A DNA stretch of 44,022 bases, taken from positions 1 to 44,022 of the forward strand of contig JAHAYJ010000054.1 in the NCBI GenBank assembly GCA_018384375.1. The letters are read 5' to 3'. Position 1 is the first letter of the stretch. Each line of letters begins with the position of its first letter. Below are positions 23,035 through 32,125 of the stretch, piece after piece. The translations under genes were made by a program, and so were the position numbers. Below the pieces are notes generated by a model, which saw only the letters and a list, made by a program, of their open reading frames with translations, was not told where the DNA came from and did not search any database. The stretch is from Lachnospiraceae bacterium (lineage in GTDB: Bacteria > Bacillota > Clostridia > Lachnospirales > Lachnospiraceae).

Positions 23035-24618
23035 ATGTATGAATGTCCAAATTGTGGAGGAAATCTGAAATTTGATATTCCCTCCCAGCAATTAGCGTGT
23101 GCACATTGTGGCACACATCTTGATCCATACGCGGTTAAGAAAGAAACAGATGCTACAGAGCAGGATTATTTTGAGGCAACCGTCTTTACCTGCCCGCAGT
23201 GTGCCGGTGAAATTTTCAGCACCGATAATGAAGCGGCGGCTTTTTGCAGCTTTTGCGGCGCATCCACAATTCTTACCAGCCGGATCAGCAGGGAAAAGCG
23301 CCCCAAATTTATCATCCCGTTTAAAAAGACAAAGGAAGATTGCAAGAATGCATATGCACAAACGATGCGCAGGGCCTTCTTTGTTCCGAAAGAATTGAAG
23401 GATCCGAAATATATAGACGGATTCCGTGGAATTTATATGCCCTACTGGACCTATCAGCTGACACAGAAGGGGAGAGTGACGCTTTCCGGTGAAAAGACTT
23501 ACCGGAGGGGAGATTATGTCATTACGGATCACTATGATTTGAGCGGAGACTTGGATGCCTATTATCTGGGATACTCCTATGATGCCTCGTCCTCTTTTTA
23601 TGATAATATCAGTGAGGCTCTGGCACCCTATGATGCCAAGGAACTGGTGAACTTTACCCCTGCATTTTTAAGTGGATTTTATGCGGATACGGCAGATATC
23701 GGTGAGGAGGTTTACAGGCAGGATGCGATAGAACTGGCAAATGACAGTACCTTAGACAGGATCAGCAAGGACAAAGCATTTTCCGGTTATCACATAAACT
23801 CCTCCAAAGGAGGGAGCAGGCTGGGAACCAAGCTGAGAAGTGCGGACAACACCATGTATCCGGTGTGGTTTCTGTCCTATCGGAACGGAGACAGAATTGC
23901 CTATGCAACCGTTAACGGACAGACCGGTAAGGTGGTGGCGGATATGCCCATTTCGCCGATACGATATCTGTTTGCTTCTCTGGTGATGGCTGTTCCGATT
24001 TATCTGCTGTTAAATCTGTTTTTTACAATACGACCGCCGGTATTGATGGGAATTGCATGTGTTCTTGCACTGGTTTCAGGCATTCTCTATATTATGGAGA
24101 TGAATGCCATAGGGCGACGGGCGGTTTACGAGGATGACCGTGCGGTGGAAATCATGCGCAGAAAAAAGCACGGGCAGGCAGCAGAGCAAAAGAGAACAGC
24201 AAAAAAGAAAAGCTCATCCAAAAAGAAGAATAAACTTGGAAAGCCGACGATAAGCTTCCTTATTCTAATTCTATATATTATATGCTATGGACAGCTTATT
24301 ATGGATTTGGCAAATCTATTTTTATGGCCGGTAATTCTTATAGCAATGGTCGTGTGTCTGATTGTGGGTATTTGCAGATACAAAAAAGTGGAGGATGTAA
24401 AGGGACTGTTTGGGTTCATTTTTGCTACAGCGGCTGTACTTATTTCTGGGCTGATCAGGTTGTTTCACCCTGTTTCTGACATCCCATATTATATAGGCGC
24501 GATCCTCACACTTTTGGCGGATACATTTATTTTTGTTGATATTATTCGTAACTATAATAAGCTGGCTATGAGAAGATTGCCTCAGTTTGATAAACAGGGA
24601 GGTGATGATCGTGCGTAA
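23035..24618 (+). CDS. membrane protein with double zinc ribbon (TPM partner)
   Basis: 527 residues. Four CxxC pairs at the N-terminus (Cys4/7, 22/25, 53/56, 71/74) form two zinc ribbons. A large soluble part with YMPYWTYQL and MYPVWFLSYRNGDRIAYATVNGQTGKVVAD follows, then two hydrophobic segments (about 312-355), a Lys/Ser-rich linker (about 385-400) and four more segments (about 405-505). This layout recurs next to TPM-domain genes, as here, where the next gene overlaps by 8 bases. Probably a membrane complex of unknown role. Confidence 0.82.
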   Translation: MYECPNCGGNLKFDIPSQQLACAHCGTHLDPYAVKKETDATEQDYFEATVFTCPQCAGEIFSTDNEAAAFCSFCGASTILTSRISREKRPKFIIPFKKTKEDCKNAYAQTMRRAFFVPKELKDPKYIDGFRGIYMPYWTYQLTQKGRVTLSGEKTYRRGDYVITDHYDLSGDLDAYYLGYSYDASSSFYDNISEALAPYDAKELVNFTPAFLSGFYADTADIGEEVYRQDAIELANDSTLDRISKDKAFSGYHINSSKGGSRLGTKLRSADNTMYPVWFLSYRNGDRIAYATVNGQTGKVVADMPISPIRYLFASLVMAVPIYLLLNLFFTIRPPVLMGIACVLALVSGILYIMEMNAIGRRAVYEDDRAVEIMRRKKHGQAAEQKRTAKKKSSSKKKNKLGKPTISFLILILYIICYGQLIMDLANLFLWPVILIAMVVCLIVGICRYKKVEDVKGLFGFIFATAAVLISGLIRLFHPVSDIPYYIGAILTLLADTFIFVDIIRNYNKLAMRRLPQFDKQGGDDRA

Positions 24619-25399
24619 TAATCGGACTTCTTTGAAGAAACATTTGTGCACCCTGCTTTTTACTGTCTTTATATTTATAGCAGCAATGCTTGGGATAGGG
24701 CAGAGTGTCATTGCAGCACCAGATGCCAATACGGATTATGATACCGGCTATCAGGCATTCATTGAAGATGATGCAGATTTGCTTACCGACACAGAGGAAA
24801 CGGATCTGTATGAGTTGCTGCAGGAACTCACACTGTATGGAAATGTGGCATTTAAAACAATTGACTATAACGAATATTCTTCGACGGAAGGATATATTCT
24901 GAATTATTATGACCAGAAGTTTGGGCAAAGCAGCGGCGGTGTATTTCTGATTGATATGGATTACAGAAATATCTGGATCCGCTGCCATGGGGAAATGTCT
25001 AAGATTATTACCAATGCTTATACCGATACCATTACGGACAATGTTTATACCTTTGCTTCTGATGGGGATTATTACGAATGTGCCTATGAGGCATTTGCTG
25101 AAATGCTGATTCTTTTGCAGGGGAACAAGATAGCACAGCCAATGAAGTATTTGAGCAACGCCTTCCTTGCTGTGATTCTCGGACTGATCATTACTTATTT
25201 TATTGTCAAGCTGACATCGAGAGCGAGTAAGCCCAGCGAAAAGGAGCTTCTGGAGGGAACTAGATACAGTTATCGATTTAATCATGCTGAGGCGGTATTC
25301 AACCATCAGACGAAAAAGTATGATCCGCCAAGCTCCAGCTCCGGCGGAGGCGGCGGAGGTGGTGGCGGTGGTGGAAGCAGCGGCGGCCACAGCTTCTAA
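24611..25399 (+). CDS. secreted, membrane-anchored TPM domain protein
   Basis: 262 residues. Signal peptide: basic start, hydrophobic core to about residue 30, VIAAP cleavage region near 36. The TPM domain (about 45-165) has DDADLLTDTEETDLYELLQELT and FGQSSGGVFLIDMDYRNIWIRC. A transmembrane segment lies at about 178-200, and the tail is a run of 11 Gly followed by SSGGHSF, common in this family. I choose GTG 24611, 8 bases after AGGGAGG; ATG 24605 is too close. Paired with the zinc-ribbon membrane protein. Some TPM proteins act as phosphatases or photosystem repair factors; here the role is unknown. Confidence 0.85.
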   Translation: MRNNRTSLKKHLCTLLFTVFIFIAAMLGIGQSVIAAPDANTDYDTGYQAFIEDDADLLTDTEETDLYELLQELTLYGNVAFKTIDYNEYSSTEGYILNYYDQKFGQSSGGVFLIDMDYRNIWIRCHGEMSKIITNAYTDTITDNVYTFASDGDYYECAYEAFAEMLILLQGNKIAQPMKYLSNAFLAVILGLIITYFIVKLTSRASKPSEKELLEGTRYSYRFNHAEAVFNHQTKKYDPPSSSSGGGGGGGGGGGSSGGHSF

Positions 25400-25431
25400 G
25401 CTTCTTTTTATACAAAAACCTGAAGTGGTTG

Positions 25432-26591
25432 TTAAACAAAGAAACGGATCAGACGGTCTTTGATGGAACTGTAGGGCTGATAGCGCATGGGGAGATCCAT
25501 CCAGGTCTTTTTATCTACAATACTGCGCGGATGGCATCATCCAGCTTCTCGTAAGTTAAAACAGGCAGAACCGGACCAAAGATCTCTTCGCCCATGACAG
25601 CATCCTCCCAGGTAACATCCTTCATCACAGTCGGGGCAATACGGAGTGAAGTTCTGTCGGATTCACCACCGCAGACAAGCTTTTCCCGATCAATCAGTCC
25701 CAGAATGCGGTCAAAATGTTTTTCGTTAATGATCTTTCCGTAATTGGGATTTGAAAGCGGCTCTCTGCCAAACTGGACGGTAATCTCATGGCAGATAGCA
25801 TGGAGCAATTCATCTCGTATTTCAGCGTTACACAAGATATAATCCGGGGCAACACAGGTCTGTCCACAGTTTAAGAACTTTCCGAAAACAATTCGTTTGG
25901 CGGAAAGTTCTATTTTTGCACTTTTTTCCACAATACAAGGGCTTTTTCCGCCAAGCTCCAGGGTTACGGGGGTCAGATGCACGGCAGCATCTCGAAGGAC
26001 TTCCCGACCTACATTTTGCCCACCGGTGAAAAAGATCTTGTCAAACTTCTGGTGAAGAAGAGCTTGATTCTCTGCCCGTCCGCCGGTGACAACGAAGACG
26101 TATTCAGGCGGAAAACAATCTTCGATCAATGCTTTGAGAACAGCGGCGGTAGCAGGCGCATAGGCACTGGGCTTTACGACAACCGTATTGCCCGCAGCCA
26201 GTGCATCGATCAGTGGGTCAATGGTAAGAAGTACGGGATAGTTCCAGGGGCTCATAATCAGTACGTTCCCGTAAGGAGAGGGGGAACGGAAGCTATGGGC
26301 CGCAAATTGTGCGATGGGAGTGTATACGGTTTTTGCCTTGGTGAGATGTCTGATATGTCGCAGCATCCAGTCAAGTTCAGACAAAGAGAGTCCAATCTCG
26401 CACATATAGCTTTCGCTGCTGCTCTTTCCCAGATCAGCCTTCAGCGCATCTGTCAGTGCAGTTTCATGACGGTGGATGGCAGCTTTAAGCTTTCGAAGTG
26501 CAGATATTCTGTTTTCTACCGGCAGTGTGTTTCCGGAAGAGAAAAAATCCTGCTGCTTATTAAGTATTTCCTGTATTTCAATTGTGTTCAT
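25432..26591 (-). pseudogene. aldehyde dehydrogenase, broken by internal deletion and frameshift
   Basis: The N-terminal 358 codons encode a class 3-like NAD(P) aldehyde dehydrogenase: MSPWNYPVLLTIDPLIDALAAGN, FFTGGQNVG, LELGGKSP (catalytic Glu) and NCGQTCVAPDY (catalytic Cys). After DDAIRAVL a TAG stops the frame (25515-25517). In the next frame the normal C-terminal end VDKKTWMDLPMRYQPY follows immediately, to the stop at 25432. About 70 residues between, which should hold the PFGG and SFSH region, are missing. Its partner alcohol dehydrogenase 15 bases upstream is also broken. Confidence 0.85.
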
Positions 26592-26606
26592 TTTATTCCT
26601 CCATCA

Positions 26607-27806
26607 TTAACTCTGAACGGCTTTGTATAAGGGAATCAGCTGCTTTTTGTCCCACAGGACAGGAACCGGATAGAGAGGGTTGGCCTCGTGGTCGGCATAA
26701 GCAGCCAGAGCTTCAAGGTCTTTATTCTGAATGCCCGGCAGGGTAGTAGGAATATTCATGGAAGCATTCATATTACGAATATGGCAGATAAAGCATTCTG
26801 CCGCTTGAGGGTCAGGGACTGCAGCATCGGCGATCCCGGTAGCACGGGCAAGCTCCGCAAGCTTTTTGTGAGCAGAAGCTCCATAGGCTTCAAGCACCAC
26901 AGGCAGCAGGACAGAGTTGGCAAGGCCATGTGCAATGCCATATTTTCCACCAAGACTGTGTGCAACGGCATGGACATATCCCACATAGCTTTTGGTAAAA
27001 GCGGTTCCTGCAAGATAAGCAGCCCGCAACATATTGGCACGGGCAGTGCGATTGCTGCCGTCTTTATATACGGCTTCAAGATTCTCGAAAATTAATTGGA
27101 TTGCTTCAATGGAAGCCCTGCGTGTCCCCGCTGTGGTGGAATGACCGATATATGCTTCCACCGCGTGTGTCAGAGCATCCATTCCTGTGGTGGCGGTGAG
27201 GGAGGCCGGAAGACCAAGCGTTACCTCCGGCTCTAAAACGGCATAGGCAGGAATCAGGGAAAAGTCATTGATAGGATACTTATGGTGTGTTTTTTCGTCA
27301 GTGATAACGGCGGCCAGTGTGGTTTCACTTCCGGTACCAGCTGTGGAGGGTATGGCAATCAGAAGCGGAAGCTTGTGAAGAACGTGAAGAATGCCCTCCA
27401 TTTTGGAAAGAGGCTTTTGCGGTCTTGCGATGCGTGCCCCCACTGCTTTGGCACAGTCCATGGAGGAACCGCCGCCAAAGGCAATCAGAGCCTGGCAATG
27501 CTCATTTAAGTAAAGGGCTCTGGCGGCCTCTACATTAGCTACAGTGGGGTTGGCGACTGTCTCGTCAAAGACAGCGCAGCTGATTTCGGAATCCTCAAGG
27601 AGTTTTTCCAAAGGCTATGTCAGACCGAGCCGGTTTATGCCTTTGTCGGTAACGAGAAGTACCTTTTGAATTTTGTTATTTTTAAGGACACCGGGTACAC
27701 CGGCGAAGCCGTCGATCAGTTTTGGTTCCCTGTAGGGAAGAAAGGGCAGTGCTGCCCGCATGACGATCTGAAAGCCTCTGCAATATATTTTCTTTAGTGG
27801 GTTCAT
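26607..27806 (-). pseudogene. iron-containing alcohol dehydrogenase interrupted by an in-frame TAG
   Basis: The gene begins MNPLKKIYCRGF at ATG 27806 (GAGGAAAG upstream). Codon 64 is TAG (27617-27615), between NRLGLT and PLEKLLEDSE, with the frame unbroken on both sides; the total of about 399 codons fits the family. The rest is intact: FGGGSSMDCAKA (NAD), PSTAGTGSE, MDALTHAVEAY and HAVAHSLGGKYGIAHG (metal-binding His). A fragment could restart at TTG 27611 but would lack part of the NAD domain. TAG is used as an ordinary stop elsewhere in the window (2567, 13344), so recoding is unlikely. Confidence 0.85.
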
Positions 27807-27992
27807 ACTTTTGCTTTCCTCATCTTTCTTATTAAATATTTTAATAGTAGAACATTCATCTTTATTTTGCAAGAGGACACACCGGACAGGCTGACTGCAA
27901 AGAGCGCATTTCCCGATTAAGGAATGGCAATAATTGACTGGATGATATGATGCAGTAAATATATAATATAGACGGGTAAGGAGGATACTGAA

Positions 27993-29996
27993 ATGAAGTA
28001 CTATGTAAATTTGAAGGCTCCGCAGGGCGGTGACGGCAGTAGAGAAAATCCCTTTCAAAAGATTGGAGAAGCGGCGGCAATTGCAGTTCCCGGAGATGAA
28101 GTGATTGTTGCACCCGGAGTTTACAGGGAGTCAGTAAATCCTGCAAACGGGGGAAGTGAGGAAGCCAGAATTGTCTACCGCTCTGAGGTGGAGAAAAAGG
28201 CTGTTATTTCAGGCGCAGAACAGCTGAAGGATTGGGAGGCCTGTGAGGGCGGTATATGGAGAGCACATATTTCAAATGAAAAGTTTGGGGAGTATAATCC
28301 GTATACAACGCTGGTTTATGGAGACTGGTTTGTGGCTTCCATGGTGGCACACACCGGAGATGTTTATTTGAACGGAAAATCCATGTATGAGGTGTGCCAA
28401 TTAGAGAAGGTATTACATCCGGTAAAGAGCAGTACATCCTGGGAACCGGAATTTTCTACGTATGTGTGGTACACCGTGCAGGATGAGGAAAACGATGAGA
28501 CGGTACTGTATGCCAATTTTCAGGGGAAGAACCCGAATGAGGAAAATGTGGAGATCAGTGTCAGAAGAAACTGCTTTTATCCGGAAAAGGAAGGCGTGGG
28601 ATATATTACTCTGTCTGGCTTCACGGTGAGACAGGCAGCAACACAGTGGGCTCCTCCGACAGCTTATCAGGAGGGAATGATCGGACCGCATTGGTCGAAG
28701 GGCTGGATCATTGAAGACTGTGAAATCTATGAGTCCAAGTGCTCAGGCATTTCTCTTGGGAAATATCTACAGCCTGAAAATGATAATAAATGGTCTAAAT
28801 GGAAATATAAGGATGGAACACAGACAGAAAGAGAATGCATATGTCAGGCACAGCTTGAGGGCTGGAGCAAAGAGCAGGTCGGTTCTCATATTATCAGACG
28901 ATGCGATATCCATGACTGTGGACAAACCGGTATTGTGGGTCATCTGGGCGGCGTTTTTTCCATTATTGAGGACAATCGGATCCATCATATAAATAATAAG
29001 CAGAATTTATGCGGAGCTGAGATCGGCGGAATTAAAATGCATGCAGCAATTGATGTGATCATCAGGCGTAACCATATATACAACTGCACCCGCGGACTAT
29101 GGCTTGACTGGCAGGCACAGGGAACCAGGGTGACGCAGAATCTGTTCTTTGATAACTGTCTGCCGAAGGAACAGAATCTGACAAAAGAAAGTGAGATGGG
29201 GGAGGATATTTTTGTGGAGGTATCCCACGGCCCTACATTGATTGATCACAATATTCTTCTGTCAGACTGTTCACTCAGGCTTGCCACGCAGGGGGTTGCG
29301 CTGGTACACAATCTGATTGCGGGTTCTTTTACTGCTGTGGGACGTGGCGTCATGAATGGAACAGTTACAAAGTCTGCTCCTCGATATACGCCGTATCATA
29401 TACCGCATCGTACAGAAATCGCAGGATTTATGACGATTCTGCACGGAGATATGAGGTTTTACAACAACATCTTTGTACAGAAAAAAATACGTCCGGCGCT
29501 GAAAGAAATAGGAGATGCAATGGGGGATAATGAGTGGACAGACGGCAATCTGATAACAGGAACGATTCCCTATGAAAACTATCCTACATATGAAGAATAT
29601 CAGGAACAGTTCAAGGGCTACTGTGGCATGGGATCTGCGCCCAGCGACAGGTATTACAATCCACTTCCGGTATGGGCGGAGGGAAATGTTTATTTTAACG
29701 GAGCAAAACCCATGACAAGGGAGAAGGCTTATGTGGAAGAGGAGCATGAGATAACCCTTTCACTGAGAGAGAAGGATGGGAGTTTTTTCCTGGAAACGAA
29801 TCTATATGATTATATGCCAAGGACAAAAAATCGGATCATCACTTCAGATATTCTGGGAATGGCATTTGAGCCGGAGCAGAGATTTGAAAATCCGGATGGA
29901 ACCGGGATCGTGATGGATAAGGATTATCACGGAAGATCGCGGGGGGCTGTTCCGTTTGCGGGGCCGTTTTCCGATTCTGCCATATTGGAATTGTGA
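27993..29996 (+). CDS. GH120-like beta-xylosidase (right-handed beta-helix)
   Basis: 667 residues, no signal peptide, so probably cytoplasmic. The chain follows GH120 xylosidases through its length: GDEVIVAPGVYRESVNP, FGEYNPYTTLVYGDWF, WAPPTAYQEGMIGPHWSKGW, GSHIIRRCDIHDCGQTGIVGH. From family knowledge the nucleophile and acid/base should be Asp372 in WLDWQAQGTRV and Glu409 in VEVSHGP; both are present. It should hydrolyse xylo-oligosaccharides taken up from plant fibre. AAGGAGG precedes the ATG; TTGACT (27934) is a possible -35. It stands alone, without a transporter or other xylan genes. Confidence 0.82.
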   Translation: MKYYVNLKAPQGGDGSRENPFQKIGEAAAIAVPGDEVIVAPGVYRESVNPANGGSEEARIVYRSEVEKKAVISGAEQLKDWEACEGGIWRAHISNEKFGEYNPYTTLVYGDWFVASMVAHTGDVYLNGKSMYEVCQLEKVLHPVKSSTSWEPEFSTYVWYTVQDEENDETVLYANFQGKNPNEENVEISVRRNCFYPEKEGVGYITLSGFTVRQAATQWAPPTAYQEGMIGPHWSKGWIIEDCEIYESKCSGISLGKYLQPENDNKWSKWKYKDGTQTERECICQAQLEGWSKEQVGSHIIRRCDIHDCGQTGIVGHLGGVFSIIEDNRIHHINNKQNLCGAEIGGIKMHAAIDVIIRRNHIYNCTRGLWLDWQAQGTRVTQNLFFDNCLPKEQNLTKESEMGEDIFVEVSHGPTLIDHNILLSDCSLRLATQGVALVHNLIAGSFTAVGRGVMNGTVTKSAPRYTPYHIPHRTEIAGFMTILHGDMRFYNNIFVQKKIRPALKEIGDAMGDNEWTDGNLITGTIPYENYPTYEEYQEQFKGYCGMGSAPSDRYYNPLPVWAEGNVYFNGAKPMTREKAYVEEEHEITLSLREKDGSFFLETNLYDYMPRTKNRIITSDILGMAFEPEQRFENPDGTGIVMDKDYHGRSRGAVPFAGPFSDSAILEL

Positions 29997-30011
29997 TTTT
30001 GTACGCCGGAT

Positions 30012-30054
30012 AAAAGGGGCGCAGAAGATGATTTATTCTGCAGCTCCTTTTTTA
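30012..30054 (+). terminator. intrinsic terminator after the xylosidase gene
   Basis: AAAAGGGGCGCAGAA (30012-30026) pairs with TTCTGCAGCTCCTTTT (30036-30051) with one bulged A and one G:U, followed by more T. The next 180 bases to the LytTR gene hold no gene I can support. Confidence 0.8.
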
Positions 30055-30237
30055 TTTGGAATAGAAGCCTTATAGTCTGATAAATGATAAAAAGAAAAAG
30101 AATTGTGCGATCATGTGCATACAAAATATAACATTAGTTCCTATTGTTGGCAGTTATTGCTTAGACAGCAATTGGCCATTCTGATTAAGCTTTTTCCAAA
30201 AATACACGTCTTATAGAAGAGAGGGAGAGGAAAAGGT

Positions 30238-30981
30238 GTGAGAAAGAGAGGGAATATGTTGCGGATTGCGGTTTGCAATATGGTGTTGCCGGGAGTGGAG
30301 CGGCTTGCAGAATATTTAGGCATGTGGTCATATGAAAGGAATGTTGTTGCCCGACTTATGAGCTTTCAAAGTGGAGAGGAAGTTCTGTTTGAAATGGAAA
30401 TTTCAGGTGATTTTGCAGTTGTATTTATAGGAATGGGACCGGATAATATAGCCGGAATTGAGACAGCACTCAGCGTAAAAAGGCAGAACCGGCTGACAAA
30501 TATCGTATTTTTGGTGGAAAGTATGCAGTATTTAAAAGAAATGCTGCAGATTTATCCGGTACAATTTGTTTTCGGACAGATAACGCGAAAGAAGATTTTC
30601 GAAGCGATGGATCGCTTCTGGAATGAACGTCGTTATCTTCAGGAAAATTTCTTTTTCCGATTCAATCATCGCTCCTATATGATCGATCTTAGTGAGGTGC
30701 TGTATTTTTCCAGTGAAGGGCGTGTTGTGGAGATTTTGCTGGAGACAGGCAGAAGATATAGGGTGTATACAAGACTGGACACGGTTGAACAGAACTTACT
30801 TGGCAGCAGAGTCTACTTTATCAGGATCCACCAGTCCTATCTGGTAAACAGCAGGCATATTGAGCAATTTTGTTACAGCATGGTAAGACTCAGGAACTGT
30901 GATGAGCTTCCGGTCAGCAGAAAAAGAAGGGGTGAGATTGTCGGATTTTGCCGGGAATGTGTATTATCGTGTCAAAAATGA
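30238..30981 (+). CDS. LytTR-type regulator with degenerate receiver domain
   Basis: 247 residues. The N-terminal 125 residues look like a response-regulator receiver, but key acids are missing: the usual acidic DD near the start is CN (RIAVCNMV), and the phospho-acceptor Asp is replaced in VVFIGMGPD. The LytTR DNA-binding domain (about 145-240) has FFFRFNHRSYMIDLSEVLYFSSEGRVVEI and YFIRIHQSYLVNSRHI. It probably acts without phosphorylation. The GTG at 30238 has GGGAGAGG upstream; ATG 30256 is an alternative. It lies just before the polysaccharide operon in the same direction and is the likely regulator of it. Confidence 0.85.
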   Translation: MRKRGNMLRIAVCNMVLPGVERLAEYLGMWSYERNVVARLMSFQSGEEVLFEMEISGDFAVVFIGMGPDNIAGIETALSVKRQNRLTNIVFLVESMQYLKEMLQIYPVQFVFGQITRKKIFEAMDRFWNERRYLQENFFFRFNHRSYMIDLSEVLYFSSEGRVVEILLETGRRYRVYTRLDTVEQNLLGSRVYFIRIHQSYLVNSRHIEQFCYSMVRLRNCDELPVSRKRRGEIVGFCRECVLSCQK

Positions 30982-31088
30982 CGTAATAGATGTTAATTTT
31001 TACGTATTTTGGGAAAGAGAAAAAAATTCTGTATGATGAAAGAGAAGCGTTCAGATGCAAAGGCTGTGTGTCACGCTTTGATCTTACG

Positions 31089-31113
31089 GGCAGGGAAATC
31101 CCTGCCTCTTGTC
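31089..31113 (+). terminator. terminator-like hairpin before the polysaccharide operon
   Basis: GGCAGGG-AAAT-CCCTGCC (31089-31106) followed by TCTTGTCTT. The T-rich tail is interrupted, so efficiency is uncertain. Confidence 0.55.
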
Positions 31114-31116
31114 TTC

Positions 31117-31145
31117 TTGTGATATTTGGGTTTGTGTGCTAGAAT
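31117..31145 (+). promoter_or_regulatory. promoter of the polysaccharide operon
   Basis: TTGTGA (31117-31122), 17-base spacer, TAGAAT (31140-31145) preceded by TGC. The leader is about 45 bases and carries AAGAGGT before ATG 31196. Confidence 0.5.
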
Positions 31146-31195
31146 ATAGGGTAATATAGGTTTATTATGGAAAAAAATAAAAAGAGGTAATCGAT

Positions 31196-32125
31196 ATGAG
31201 ACTGCTGAGTGCCGTTGTGCCCTGTTATAATGAGGAAGAAAACATAGCAGACTTTTATGCAGAATTCATGAAGACAGAGAATTTCTTTCAAAGCAAGGAT
31301 ATAGCTCTGGAGCTTTGGTTTATAAACGACGGATCGAGGGATCACACCGCAGATGAGGTGAAGAAGCTGAATGAAAAGGATAAAAGAGTGCATCTTTTGT
31401 CTTTTTCCAGAAATTTCGGGAAGGAAGCAGCCATTTATGCCGGACTTGAAAAAGCAAACGGGGATTATGTGGTGTTCCTGGATGCAGATCTGCAGGATCC
31501 CCCTTCTCTTTTACCGGAGATGTTTGCATATATAGAAGAGGGATATGATTCGGTCGCAACAAGGCGAGTGACACGGAAGGGAGAGCCTATGATCCGCTCT
31601 TTCTTTGCGAGGATGTTCTACCGCATTATGAAAAAGATCTCCAAGACAGAAATTGTGGATGGTGCCAGGGATTATCGTCTGATGACGCGCCAGGTAGTCG
31701 AAGCGATTTTATCCATGAAAGAATATAACCGCTTTGCCAAGGGAATTTTCGGCTGGGTGGGATATGAGACCAAGTGGTTGGAATATGACAATATTGAACG
31801 AAAAAAAGGGGAGACGAAGTGGTCCTTCTGGAAGCTCTTTATTTATTCTCTTGAGGGAATCACCTCCTTCTCTACAGCACCCCTTGCCTTTGCGGCATTT
31901 ATGGGAGTGGCCTTCTGCCTGGCAGCTTTTGCATTGATTATTTTTACGATTGTGAGAAAGGCTTTGTTCGGTGATCCCACCTCCGGCTGGCCGTCGCTGG
32001 TGTGTATTATTTCCCTGATCAGCGGGGTACAGCTTTTTTGTCTTGGAATTGTGGGACAATATCTGGCTAAGACGTATATGGAAGTCAAAAGAAGGCCAAT
32101 CTATCTTGTGAAAGAGGAAATTTAG
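31196..32125 (+). CDS. GT2 polyprenyl-phosphate sugar transferase, GtrB/DPM1-like
   Basis: 309 residues. The GT-A domain begins SAVVPCYNEEENI, with FINDGSRDHT and the metal site FLDADLQDPP (Asp96, Asp98), then an amphipathic segment and two membrane helices (about 230-253 and 268-292). This is the layout of enzymes that transfer a sugar from a nucleotide donor to undecaprenyl phosphate. The product usually feeds a GT-C enzyme on the outer face, and one is encoded at the end of the operon. First gene of the cluster; AAGAGGT lies upstream. Confidence 0.9.
   Translation: MRLLSAVVPCYNEEENIADFYAEFMKTENFFQSKDIALELWFINDGSRDHTADEVKKLNEKDKRVHLLSFSRNFGKEAAIYAGLEKANGDYVVFLDADLQDPPSLLPEMFAYIEEGYDSVATRRVTRKGEPMIRSFFARMFYRIMKKISKTEIVDGARDYRLMTRQVVEAILSMKEYNRFAKGIFGWVGYETKWLEYDNIERKKGETKWSFWKLFIYSLEGITSFSTAPLAFAAFMGVAFCLAAFALIIFTIVRKALFGDPTSGWPSLVCIISLISGVQLFCLGIVGQYLAKTYMEVKRRPIYLVKEEI

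Noticed and set aside
24566-25390. Minus-strand frame of 274 codons opposite the TPM gene
   Set aside because: Shadow of the TPM coding sequence; the plus-strand gene has signal peptide, domain and ribosome site.
27615-27617. TAG read as pyrrolysine
   Set aside because: TAG ends other intact genes in the window, the protein family is not a methylamine methyltransferase, and the neighbouring gene is also broken.
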